This document shows, one piece after another, positions 54,201 through 59,998 of a stretch of 64,000 nt of DNA; the stretch's first letter is position 1; each line of letters opens with the position of its first letter. Position numbers and translations under genes: made by a program. The notes beneath the pieces were generated by a model. It saw only the letters and a program-made list of their open reading frames with translations. It searched no databases and had not been told where the DNA came from. Source of the stretch: Paenibacillus tepidiphilus (lineage in GTDB: Bacteria; Bacillota; Bacilli; Paenibacillales; Paenibacillaceae); NCBI RefSeq assembly GCF_008635795.1, contig NZ_VWRQ01000021.1:62001-126000 (forward strand), in the 5' to 3' direction.

Positions 54201-56562
54201 GATCAAGCCTGAATAATTCATCGGAGGAGGATATTCCGTCATTGTTCTCATCTTTCCAAATTCTCAACTTTGAATACGCAGCATCTTGAATATCTATTTT
54301 GCCGTCGTCATTGGCATCTAGCTCGCTTAGAGCCTCGAATCCATGTTGTGCCTTTGACCCATTCTGTAACATGGTTTGATCTCCAAATAACTCCCGCCCC
54401 GTTTCTATAAGGCCGTTTCCGTCACGATCCAGTACTAGCAAGCCGTCATCACTGCCGGTCCATCCTGTTTTTTCAGCAAAACCGTTTCCATCCAAATCAA
54501 AATAGACGCCTTCACTTACACCCGATGTTTCAATTCCATCGTCATCTAAATCAAGGATGATTGGAGAGATGAGCTGGGTGGCATATTCATAATAGGCCAA
54601 AATAGCTTCGAAATTTAATATTTTACTAAAATCAATCGCAATTTTTCCGTTTACGAATTCCTCAACCCTAAATCTAACCGAGTAATCTTCATTCACAATA
54701 AAATCTATGTATTCGTTTATATAACGACTTCCGTCCTTGCTGCGTTTGATTACATATAATTCTGTACTATCCTCAAAGGTAATTAATACATCTCCATTAA
54801 ACGGATTTCGGGATATAACTGCGTCACCGGGCGAGTGGTCCCGGATAAAGAGTGTTTTATTTATATGTTCCGGATGAATCATATCTTGCAGTCTGGCTTC
54901 AAAACTCTCGTCGGCTAAATCGGATAACCTCCAAATATTATTTAGGACTATAGGTTCGATATATTCTTTAAATGCATTAGCAAAATCGTATGCATTTCCG
55001 TCATCAAGCGTTATTTTTTCAATTCTGTTTACAAGCGAGCCTGCACCGGTGAGCCAGTTATATACCGTTATTTTATCGTTCGCTTCGCCTGAGAAAGTAA
55101 ATACTAAGAGATCCGTCTTACTGTCATACTTCACCAGTATGTCCGCCAAGGAATATCCCTTAATGATTAAGGTATCGTTTACATCCTTTCCTACTTCATA
55201 AATACTGTCTGATCCATCATTTTTACTGTAAACATATGTATCGTCCCCTTTGCCGCCATGTATTGTATCATTTCCTGATCCGCCTTCAAGATAATCATTT
55301 CCGGCACCACTTTTTATTAAATCGTCTCCTTTGCCACCGAACACATGATCATCCTGATCTATGGCAAATGTATTTTCCAATGCATTATCCAGCTTATAAA
55401 GATACCTTGTCAGCGTTGCCTCTAATTTATATTCACCAAAGAGATCCAATACAGGCTCATTTTCTCCAAGCATGCCCCGGATCATTTCACTTATCTGAAA
55501 GGCCAGGTTGAGATAGTCCATGTCAAAAAGACTATCATTGTATGACTGAAGGTTATCATCCCCACCACCTCCGTAAATCCAGTCGCGTCCATTTGTTCCT
55601 TTGATTGAATCCGCTGTCTCAAATACATCCTTCGTAAGTTCTTCTTCAGAATACTTATACTTATAGAAATTATCAGATAAACCATGCTCGCCAAAAAATT
55701 TACTTTCATTCATATATGGCAAAATGATGGTAGAGCCGATATGATCCTGAAAAATTGGAGCTGCTCCAACCACATCGGCAGATACCACATAATTTCTGAC
55801 TTTCCCATCATAAATTCCATTCTTATTATTCTCCCACTGCTGCTTTGTGACCCCTTTAAATGTCGGATTTGCAAAATAATAATAGATTAAATCCATGCCT
55901 TGCGCTTGGACACTATCCAAACCATAATTGGCAATTACCAAATTTGAGATTTCAGATAAGGCACCCACTATTGCATCATGGACTTCAGGAAAAGGCATAT
56001 ACGCAGGGCTATAAACTCCAGCCGCATTAAAGGTTACCGCCTTGCTAAACCGCGAATTATAGTTGTCCATTAACTCCAATGCGCCAACCTGAGCCAAATA
56101 ACCTCCAAGTGAATGGCCTGTTATGGAAATGGAACCATTATATTTATCTGCTACATGTTCTATGAATAATTTCAACTCCATCTCTTGCTTGGTCTTATAG
56201 TTCATCGCCAACATTGCATCATTGACAATGTCTTTGATTCCCGCTGCATCCCCCTTTCCTTCTGTTCCCCTGCAGGCAATAACTATCTCATCTGTTTTCT
56301 CATTAAGAAAAGCAACCCCGTAAAATCCTCCTACAGTTTGTTCATTACTAATAGAATCAACAATTTTCCAATCGTTCATATCCAGTAAAGATGTAACATT
56401 ATTATCAAACATAACCGTTTGTATCGATTTACCTTCGTAGTTTATGATAGAATTAGCCAATTCCTCATCACTCTGCAATTCATCTATTGTCACGCCCTTA
56501 ATTTCATTTAATGGGAAGTACGCTAAATGTGCCATTCTCATCAGATCATATTCAGTTGCCAA
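42208..56562 (-). CDS. Giant RTX protein with N-terminal class-3 lipase-like domain
   Basis: About 4784 residues. Residues 1-300 form a lipase-like alpha/beta hydrolase with SITGHSLGGYLAQ (Ser151) and likely Asp263 and His293. Short RTX blocks follow (around 320 and 410-450). Near residue 667 begins the block ILDLDDDGIET, FDLDGNGFAEKTGW, VLDRDGNGLIETGRELFG, common in Gram-negative type I secreted proteins. Residues about 1075-2930 hold 14 tandem units, each with GGxGNDTLxGG nonapeptides and a DTYIFGRGYG-to-FADGTVWD module. More diverged RTX units and two copies of an unknown module follow. The end, IQAMSSFTESTGIDW, resembles type I secretion C-termini. No signal peptide. Start choice: AGGAGG is 7 nt before the TTG at 56562. 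It probably binds calcium and acts outside the cell. Confidence 0.9.
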   Translation of the reverse strand: MATEYDLMRMAHLAYFPLNEIKGVTIDELQSDEELANSIINYEGKSIQTVMFDNNVTSLLDMNDWKIVDSISNEQTVGGFYGVAFLNEKTDEIVIACRGTEGKGDAAGIKDIVNDAMLAMNYKTKQEMELKLFIEHVADKYNGSISITGHSLGGYLAQVGALELMDNYNSRFSKAVTFNAAGVYSPAYMPFPEVHDAIVGALSEISNLVIANYGLDSVQAQGMDLIYYYFANPTFKGVTKQQWENNKNGIYDGKVRNYVVSADVVGAAPIFQDHIGSTIILPYMNESKFFGEHGLSDNFYKYKYSEEELTKDVFETADSIKGTNGRDWIYGGGGDDNLQSYNDSLFDMDYLNLAFQISEMIRGMLGENEPVLDLFGEYKLEATLTRYLYKLDNALENTFAIDQDDHVFGGKGDDLIKSGAGNDYLEGGSGNDTIHGGKGDDTYVYSKNDGSDSIYEVGKDVNDTLIIKGYSLADILVKYDSKTDLLVFTFSGEANDKITVYNWLTGAGSLVNRIEKITLDDGNAYDFANAFKEYIEPIVLNNIWRLSDLADESFEARLQDMIHPEHINKTLFIRDHSPGDAVISRNPFNGDVLITFEDSTELYVIKRSKDGSRYINEYIDFIVNEDYSVRFRVEEFVNGKIAIDFSKILNFEAILAYYEYATQLISPIILDLDDDGIETSGVSEGVYFDLDGNGFAEKTGWTGSDDGLLVLDRDGNGLIETGRELFGDQTMLQNGSKAQHGFEALSELDANDDGKIDIQDAAYSKLRIWKDENNDGISSSDELFRLDQLDIKSLSTGYVTVNKTESNKNILGWLGSYEKLDGNINEMGDYLFNRDRTDSKWIQSVALTKIIEELPDIIGSGNVASLHQTMASDATGTLIALVQRFINESNSDLIEQRALVEEIIYEWSGSAKVVPGSRGTYIDSKKLTALEHFLGIPFVQKSSWGASPGPMAGKTLEECFSDLLDKYQALLISQTYVKDLTEMLYYKNVNGKMEMDFTAIQGRLLTELNADPPVGKRRLEMFSFVLHEFKIFDYVDKNSFRSFFYSLNKEWAAIFDAQFLSNNMYSSNTVYGTSADDYLMGVLGDDSLLGGSGNDSLDGRWGDDYLEGGTGNDIYIFGRGYGMDTIYDNDSTAGNVDVIRFKDDILPEDITLIKSGNHLELRVNGTTDKLIVNDYLVSGGSNAIERIQFADGTIWDPAYIREATCTITGSSSADILTGNADNDTLDGGSGNDTLQGGTGNDTYIFGRGYGVDTIYENDGTAANIDVIQFKNDILPEDIILIKNGNHLELRVNGTTDKLVVNNYLVSGGNYVIERLQFADGTVWDPAYIRDTTRTITGSSSADTLTGNADNDKLFGLEGNDYLYGQAGNDLLDGGAGNDQLYGGDRSNSPGNDTYIFGRGYGVDTVYDYDGTAGNVDVIQFKDDILPEDIILTKNGDNLELRVNGTTDKLVVNNYLVSGGKYAIEHIQFANGTVWDLVCIKETTRMMLGSTSNDTLTGNADNDTLDGGMGNDTLQGGAGNDTYIFGRGYGTDTIYDNDGTAGNIDVIQFKDDILPEDITLIKKGDHLELRVNGTTDKLVVNNYLVSGGKYAVERIQFANGTIWDLAYIKDATRTITGSSSNDTLIGNADNDTIDGGMGSDTLQGGAGNDTYIFGRGYGVDTIYDKDSTAGNVDVIQFKDDILPEDITLIKNGDHLELRVNGTTDKLVVNNYLVSGGSYAIERIQFADGTIWDPAYIREATRTIIGSSSADTLTGNTDNDTLDGRMGSDTLQGWAGNDTYIFGRGYGVDTIYDYDNTAGNVDVIQFKDDILPEDITLIKNGDHLELRVNGTTDKLVVNNYLVSGGKYVIERIQFANRTVWDSAYIKETTRTMLGSTSNDTLTGNADNDTLDGRSGNDTLQGGAGNDTYIFGRGYGVDTIYDYDSTTGNVDIIRFKDDILPEDIILTKNGDDLELRVSGTADKLVVNNYLVSGGEYAIERIQFANGTVWDSAYIEETTRTMLGSTSNDTLTGNADNDTLDGGSGNDILKGGAGSDTYIFGRGYGVDTIYDYDNTGGNVDIIRFKDDILPEDIILTKNADDLELRVSGTADKLVVSCYLASGGRYAIDRIQFANGTVWDSAYIKETTRMMLGSSSNDTLTGNADNDTLDGGIGNDSLRGGAGNDTYIFGRGYGMDTIYDYDSTAGNVDVIQFKDDILPEDIILTKNGDNLELRVNGTADKLVVSNYLASGGKYAIERIQFADGTVWDSTYIKETTRTMLGSASNDTLTGNADNDTLDGRSGNDSLQGGVGNDTYIFGRGYGVDTIYDYDSTAGNVDVIQFKNDILPEDIKVQKYGNDLELSINGTADKLVVSNYLASGGSYAIEHIQFANGTVWDSAYIKETTRTMLGSISNDTLIGNADNDTLDGRSGNDSLQGGAGNDTYIFGRGYGLDTIYDFDSKTGNVDIIQFKGDILPEDIILTKNGNNLELKVSGTADKLFVSNSLASGGSYAIERIQFANGTVWDSAYIKETTRTMLGSTSNDTLTGNADNDILDGRLGNDNLQGGAGNDTYIFGRGYGVDTINDNDSTAGNVDVIQFKEDVLPSDILLKKSGDDLELSINGTTDRVFIRDYFSAGGRYTIERIHFADGTQWDFAYIKEITRHMIGTGSNDILTGNAFDDILDGRSGNDYLDGRAGNDTYIFGRGYGSDRIYDNDSTAGNRDIIQFKDDILPEDIILTKNEDHLNMRIKGTEDSLFVNNYFSGGGNDAIEQFQFGNGTVWDFAYIKEKARYIVGSEVMDDTLTGNADNDLLFGLGGNDNLIGKAGDDVLDGGSGEDELHGGDNYWADEVAGNDTYIFGRGYGVDTIYDNDSTAGNIDVIRFKDDILPSDVVLQKSSDNLLLSINGSSDKLIVNNFFYGDGNHMIERIEFTDGTVWDLAFIKTKTARIVGSDLDDELYGNDDNDNIVGLGGNDLLFAGGGDDVLEGSSGDDTIVFGTGNDLMIYNVGDGHDTVENWDYQGWNTLSFGRGITPEDVSIIREGSNLIFKVLGNTGSVTIDNFYFHPQLNQVKFEDGTLWTYEDIYDRGLTVLGTSEDDQIDGLYGINDKLYGLGGNDELNGHGGDDVLDGGAGNDTLYGGEMGAVQFVFGRGYGKDTVVISDWDNSNIATIKLLVNPADIEVGVNNNSLVLAIKGTNDQLIVDSYFTGESKKIEQVVFLDGTVWTREDTLAQLYDFTVLGTVDSEMLEAWEDEDSLLYGFNGNDNLIGKGRNDVLYGGNGYDNLYGGAGNDVLDGGSGNDLLYGNQESATSPVHSGNDTYVFGKGYGNDIVYDYDVSTGNIDTIQLLVDPEEIEIYRETNNLIFRIKETNEQMTVNYYYSSGNDYKVERVLFANGTEWSQAELESNLIIRGTQSDNWLYGYYGINDKIYGLEGNDTLSGYSGHDVLDGGTGNDTLYGMDDNDTLYGGAGTDQLDGGEGDDVLFGEAGNDLLIGGKGSDILNPGKGTNRIIYNRGDGIDTIIAGDNTGVDGDTEYFNYNWGWKATQDWNGSYWSDGGNDAFDNFGSTTIRFAGVSSGIYFGAADGVTRETVVAGNTFATRARFLSDNILELFIKQNTENALFSVSTGGNLGSDGREQFEVRTVNIGGNEVRYAHSKDLSGSDPDVYLFIIPESSVGSAVNYTRNNDNIYGSTADMSGAVRILIIPTYLGFQTIQDLLRDNLFNNKARNSLSFGEGITPENVLIVRRGNDLVLITSAEGEVAVSDWYSGNALEKVEFSNGTVWSASEVEANVKQEIRGTEEVNEIMGSDNDEIIFGLGADDIIYGNGGADIIDGGGNEDVIYGGAGNDKLRNGAYLFGDQGEDYLEAVEDGSSLHGGDGEDILMGKSSNDSIWGDAGEDFIDAGAGDDNLYGDTGNDTIYGQDGNDLLTGGEGNDYLYGGKGNDSISGGDGNDIIFGEAGDDILAGGKGSDIINSGKGINTFIYNLGDGKDTLIVGHILDSGLLQYNWGWKAIQDWNGSYWSDGGRDAFDSFGVTTLSIGGVSSEINFGLADGVTRETVVAGNTFATRARFLSDNILELYIKQNDENVPFSIIAGGNLGSDGNEQFEVRTTSIGGVEVQYAHSKDLSASDPDVYLFIIPENSVNGTVNYTRNRDNIFGSTQDISGAVRILIIPTYHTPQEIDDLLWDGLYTQSNNTLCLGDGITPDSVSIYRAGSDLVLKFQDDGEVKLEKWYDGHQLESIKFSNGTVWDAANVESNVELPVTDGPDELYGTDGSDTIDGLGGEDVIYGLAGDDTLKGGEQNDTLYGGKGDDTLFGGSGNNTFIGGLGNDTIVVESGDNSIVYNLGDGTDTVISAESTLVRNYLKLGEGIWQYLRILRNDNDLSIVISENEKIIISGWYLNNALAGIEFADGIVWTKEIIEGKVRLPGEIYEFWGTDEFDVMHGTEGKDEMHGLGGFDVFYGYGGDDTIDGGGNGDVVYGGSGNDLLKNAAVLYGEAGDDVLHSQETGSNYMGGGEGNDILYGCDLYDNIYGDAGNDQLFGRLGDDYLNGGAGDDMMDGGSGNDDFFGGDGNDIIYAWEGNNDIWGDLGDDLIYGGGGDDYIYGGDGNDTIYGGDGNDVLYSNDGNGFIDGGEGNDTVYGGYAGSTIYAGAGNDTIFQNSASLVCGGTGNDTFFLSSYDGDIISGGSGDDLYDVWTISGVAQINDYDTTAGNTDTVRLSYNPADIVFAQDGEDLVVKVVNTANQLEVTGWYNGIEQQTEVFMASDGTKLLSTQVNQLIQAMSSFTESTGIDWSEAVSQRREEAMQVLAQYWTANV
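44093..44642 (-). repeat. Unknown module within RTX protein, copy 2
   Basis: Encodes about 180 residues from NWGWKAIQDWNGSYWSDGG to RILIIPTYHTP. It is closely similar to the copy at 45480-46046 and interrupts the RTX repeats at the equivalent place. The fold is not recognised; the alternating hydrophobic pattern suggests beta structure. Confidence 0.75.
45480..46046 (-). repeat. Unknown module within RTX protein, copy 1
   Basis: Encodes the first copy, from NWGWKATQDWNGSYWSDGG to RILIIPTYLGF. Invariant stretches shared with the second copy include DGVTRETVVAGNTFATRARF and SDPDVYLFIIPE. The two copies start about 1.4 kb apart. Confidence 0.75.
47780..53340 (-). repeat. 14-unit tandem RTX repeat array, period 384 bp
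   Basis: The Tyr codon of the conserved IFGRGYG motif falls at 53218, 52834, 52381, 51997, 51613, 51229, 50845, 50461, 50077, 49693, 49309, 48925, 48541 and 48076. Eleven of the 13 intervals are exactly 384 bp (128 residues); the two longer ones (453 and 465) contain additional calcium-binding nonapeptides. Boundaries are approximate. Neighbouring units differ by few bases. Confidence 0.93.
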
Positions 56563-56585
56563 GTTAAAACCTCCTAAATTTAATG

Positions 56586-57305
56586 TCATTGTTCATTCGA
56601 TATAATGCGCCAATACCTTTCTAAATCCTTTGCACCTTTTATACTGTCTACTCTTTCTCTACCTTGTACATGTATAGCGCACATTGGAGTATTATCTTTT
56701 TTATCTGTATAAAAGAAAAATGTAATCCCATCCACGTTAATACTTTGTTTTCTATATTCTTGAATAACCCCCCATACTTTATTTGTATACTCCTCTTTTT
56801 CGATTACTTTCTTCTCTGTTACTACATCAGCAATTATGGAGATATCAAAGCTATCCGGATCCTTCTCTACAATCTCCTTCCAACTGGGATACCCTTCACT
56901 AACTAACTGGTCTCTAAATCCAGGAATAAAGTCAATGCCTATATTAGGTCCACCTCTAATCTCAGGTAATTCCAAAAAGTATTTATTGAAAAAACTATAA
57001 AACTGTTGATGTAGTTCGTCGTTCCAATACACCAGCAAAAAGGTGTCTCCCATCATCCTCGTTTCCTTGTTGATATAAGCAAAGAACTCAATATCTTTAT
57101 TACTCTTAAGAAGCATCTGAAATTGATAGTCACTTGTATTCCATGTGTATTCCATCTTGTCTACGATGAATTCTTTATGGTACTTGTTCTCCAGATAATC
57201 CAGCATATTGGCTTTCACTTGTTCTTTCTCCGCTTGAGAAGGCAAATCCACACAACCCGCTAATGCCAAAATAATCAACCAGCCGAAAATAAATCGAAAC
57301 TTCAC
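56586..57305 (-). CDS. Lipoprotein of unknown function, partner of RTX gene
   Basis: 239 residues. A signal peptide ends in lipobox LALAGC with Cys18, so the protein should be anchored outside the membrane. The mature part is polar and rich in Lys, Glu and aromatic residues with no domain that I recognise (for example EFIVDKMEYTWNTSDYQFQM, TFFFYTDKKDNTPMCAIHVQ). It lies 23 bp upstream of the TTG start of the giant RTX gene in the same direction, so they form an operon. It starts with GTG behind GGAG. The gene is visibly AT-rich compared with genes on either side. It might guard against, display or assist the RTX protein; this is speculation. Confidence 0.8.
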   Translation of the reverse strand: MKFRFIFGWLIILALAGCVDLPSQAEKEQVKANMLDYLENKYHKEFIVDKMEYTWNTSDYQFQMLLKSNKDIEFFAYINKETRMMGDTFLLVYWNDELHQQFYSFFNKYFLELPEIRGGPNIGIDFIPGFRDQLVSEGYPSWKEIVEKDPDSFDISIIADVVTEKKVIEKEEYTNKVWGVIQEYRKQSINVDGITFFFYTDKKDNTPMCAIHVQGRERVDSIKGAKDLERYWRIISNEQ

Positions 57306-57495
57306 TTTTTCTCCATCATCCTTTTTTAAAAGTTAGACACCTTTCATTCGCATTATTGCCCCTCGGACTTTTTACTTACAAATCAGTAATATAGTACCAC
57401 AACAATATCATGATATAATGTCGAAACATGGAATAATTTTCATTTTTTTAATTTTTCTACTCTCATAAGCTTGCATTGTTAAAAAAGATATAAAT

Positions 57496-57517
57496 AAAAA
57501 AACTGCCCCTCGGCAGG
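57496..57517 (-). terminator. Terminator behind sigma-factor remnant
   Basis: On the minus strand CTGCC-GAGG-GGCAG is followed by seven U residues, 14 bp after the stop codon of the remnant. Confidence 0.7.
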
Positions 57518-57530
57518 TCATCATTATCAT

Positions 57531-57642
57531 TTATCGCTTCGCCGTGTAAAACTCATGATACAGCTTCGTAGGCGCCCTCTTATCTATCCGGGAACGTAGC
57601 TGCGGCTGATCTCCAGCTCCTTGGCGATCTCCCGATTTCGAT
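57531..57642 (-). pseudogene. Sigma-K-like factor, C-terminal fragment with frameshift
   Basis: One minus-strand frame reads RNREIAKELEISRSYV and another continues directly as SRIDKRAPTKLYHEFYTAKR and stop. Together they match the region 4.2 helix-turn-helix and C-terminus of sporulation sigma factor K (known family pattern REIAK-LGISRSYVSRIEKRAL-K-HEFY). A single missing base near 57592 separates the frames. Nothing of the N-terminal part is visible. It lies between the lipoprotein/RTX operon and the ABC transporter. The remaining gap 57306-57495 is AT-rich and contains the presumed promoter of the lipoprotein gene, with the palindrome ATATCATGATAT. Confidence 0.7.
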
Positions 57643-57664
57643 GAGCTACAGTATACGCCGAAAT

Positions 57665-57698
57665 GAAAAAAACAGCCCGATGTCAAATCATCGAGCTG
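57665..57698 (-). terminator. Rho-independent terminator of sugar ABC operon
   Basis: The stem CAGCTCGATG/CATCGGGCTG (57689-57698 with 57673-57682) is followed on the minus strand by a run of U residues, shortly after the permease stop. Confidence 0.85.
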
Positions 57699-57706
57699 CC
57701 TATCAA

Positions 57707-58705
57707 TTAGTTTGAACGAGCTGATGCCCGATTCATTCTGCTTCTTTCTTTGAGAAAGACCAGTTCCTTCACTTTATTCTCATTGTTCAGGTACACCAGG
57801 AATAAGAGAAGAATAATGGCATTGAACAGCGACTGCATTTGAGAAGACACATCCAGCCGGACAAAGCCCAGTGTGATGATGGCGCTGGTTACGCTCCCCA
57901 GGAAGATCCCCAGTTTCTCTTCGCTATACCTGCCGATAAAACCGCCTAAGAATAACGGCAGAAACGCAGTAAACATCAAGGAGATTGACGAGAAATTCAG
58001 TACAACCGAAGCCGAGCCGCGTGTAGTGATATTGATGCTGCCTACGACACCCATTAAGAGTCCGGCCAGCATGTAGCAGGCTACCGCATTCCGTTTCTCA
58101 TTTACACCCGTGTGAACCGCGATCTTCTGTCCATGCTGCAAGGCCCGCAGATTATAGCCAAAGCCTGTAAAGTTGGCCAGGAAGATCATCAGCACAAGGC
58201 CAGCACCAGCCATCCATAGCAAATTCTCTAATGAGGATAACTTGACCAATGAAAGGTTCGTGGAGATAAGCAACCCCTCTCCTCCGGTAATCACAAAAGT
58301 GAATGCCTCATAAATCAAGGTTATGCCAAGGGAGAGAATAAGTGGAGGCAATTTGAGTGTAATATAAGCCAAACCTGAAACCAGTCCAAGCAGCATTCCC
58401 GTTAATGCAATCAGGACGAACATCATCCCAGGTGAGAGGTCATAGGTCACTGCCAACTTAGCCCCGATAAGCGAAGACAATAACGATACGGAGCCGATCG
58501 AGAAATCAAAGCGGCCGGAGTCCAGATTCAGCCCCAATGCCCAAGCCGTAAAGGCAATGACAACCGTAGAGCGCACAAATGTCAGTACATGCCCATGATT
58601 TCCAAACAGGCTTATTCCATTTATGGAAGTCAGCAAGATAAACAATACAAGTACAAAGACAGGGATAATCAGCGTGTAAGCTGTATTTTTTACTATTCTG
58701 CTCAT
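57707..58705 (-). CDS. Sugar ABC transporter permease (RbsC-type)
   Basis: A 332-residue membrane protein of the BPD_transp_2 family with about 8-10 hydrophobic helices. The usual motif GLNLDSGRFDFSIGSVSLLSS corresponds to the GGIDLSVG region of ribose/xylose permeases, here with DFS in place of DLS. Start choice: GGTGG is 5 nt before the ATG at 58705. It is the last gene of the operon, 27 bp after the binding-protein gene. It likely pairs with the other permease (59999-60949) as a heterodimer. Confidence 0.9.
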   Translation of the reverse strand: MSRIVKNTAYTLIIPVFVLVLFILLTSINGISLFGNHGHVLTFVRSTVVIAFTAWALGLNLDSGRFDFSIGSVSLLSSLIGAKLAVTYDLSPGMMFVLIALTGMLLGLVSGLAYITLKLPPLILSLGITLIYEAFTFVITGGEGLLISTNLSLVKLSSLENLLWMAGAGLVLMIFLANFTGFGYNLRALQHGQKIAVHTGVNEKRNAVACYMLAGLLMGVVGSINITTRGSASVVLNFSSISLMFTAFLPLFLGGFIGRYSEEKLGIFLGSVTSAIITLGFVRLDVSSQMQSLFNAIILLLFLVYLNNENKVKELVFLKERSRMNRASARSN

Positions 58706-58732
58706 GTATACCACCTTTGGTCTGCTGCCCGC

Positions 58733-59935
58733 TTATTGATGCAGTTTCTGAATGTCCTCATAGGTGTAGGCTTCCACAAACTGTTTGAAGCTCTCAAAAT
58801 CGGTATCACCGTTCGTTGCTTTGATTACAGTGTCGAGATCTTTCTTGGAATACGCAGGTGTCTCCACATTGTTGGACAGCTCGAACCTTTCGTTAAACTG
58901 CTCCTTACCGATAGCAGTCCAGTACCCCTGCGCAAGACGGAAGGCTTGACCATTGTCACGAACACTATCGATATCTCCATTTACCGCGTTGTACACGGCT
59001 GCAAAGATCGGACCAATAGAAGATGCAAACTTACCGGCGAGGTAATCTGCTTGTGGAGGTTCCGCATTAAAGGCTGATTTGTAAGCATCTGTGAAAGAGC
59101 TAACCGTCGCTAGCTTCAAGTTAGGATTGGTCTGGGAGATCGATGTTCCAAAGAGTTCAACACCAAGTGCAGCAGTAATAACGACTTCAAGATTAGAGGC
59201 ACCCAGCTTTTGTCCCGCTGTGCCATAGAATGCGCCGGAATCATCCGGGAAACCTGTCATCGTGTCGATGGTGAAGCCGCCGCCCGAGAATGTGCCGATA
59301 TTTCCGTTGCTGCCTTCAGCATACGTTACTCCGGCTTCCTGGAAAGCTTTGATCATTCCATCGGTTCTCTTCTTGTGCATGGAGACAAACGGATAACCGC
59401 CGGTGTACAGCAGGAAATTCTTGGCGCCTTGCCCGATATAATATTTGGCCATGTCATAGCCGACCTGCTCTTCATTGTCCAAGGAAGGGCCGATTGAGCC
59501 GACATAATATTTATTGTCCTTCACCTGTTCGTATTGTTCATCCGAAAGCGTCCCAGCTCCGACTGCATAGTAGACCTGTGCTTCCTCGCACATGGCGATG
59601 CTCGCCAGCCGGTCCTGATTGGAGAACGAAATAATCCCCTTAATCCGCTGACTGATGAAATTCTCGATAGCCGCCTTCTCCTGCTCGGCCGTGTTGATGG
59701 TATCCGAATACGTAAACTCAACATTATAATTCTTGGCAATATATTTCTCATAATAGTTCTTAAATGCTACCACCTCGGAATCGGTAGCGTCATAAATCAG
59801 GACCCCTAGCTTTATCTTCTTCCCGCCGGAGCCTTCTCCTGCTTCCGAATTGCCGCCGCAGCCGGCGAGTACCCCGGCTACCAGCAGCAGGCTGAGCAAC
59901 AGAAACATGGAACGTTTGAGCATGTGCTTTGTCAT
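58733..59935 (-). CDS. Sugar-binding lipoprotein (periplasmic-binding-protein type 1)
   Basis: A 400-residue substrate-binding protein for the ribose-type ABC importer. The signal peptide ends in LAGC with lipidated Cys26, followed by a short Gly/Ser linker and a two-lobed fold (IKLGVLIYDATDSEVVAF, RIKGIISFSNQDRLASI, YYVGSIGPSLDNEEQVGYDMAKYY). The ligand cannot be named from sequence; it is probably a sugar or small glycoside linked to the divergent AraC-GH39 regulator. GGAGGG precedes the ATG. Confidence 0.9.
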   Translation of the reverse strand: MTKHMLKRSMFLLLSLLLVAGVLAGCGGNSEAGEGSGGKKIKLGVLIYDATDSEVVAFKNYYEKYIAKNYNVEFTYSDTINTAEQEKAAIENFISQRIKGIISFSNQDRLASIAMCEEAQVYYAVGAGTLSDEQYEQVKDNKYYVGSIGPSLDNEEQVGYDMAKYYIGQGAKNFLLYTGGYPFVSMHKKRTDGMIKAFQEAGVTYAEGSNGNIGTFSGGGFTIDTMTGFPDDSGAFYGTAGQKLGASNLEVVITAALGVELFGTSISQTNPNLKLATVSSFTDAYKSAFNAEPPQADYLAGKFASSIGPIFAAVYNAVNGDIDSVRDNGQAFRLAQGYWTAIGKEQFNERFELSNNVETPAYSKKDLDTVIKATNGDTDFESFKQFVEAYTYEDIQKLHQ

Positions 59936-59998
59936 AATGACCCTCCTATTTAATGTAACGAAGCTAAATGTGATATATCATTGCCCATGGTTCAAGCC

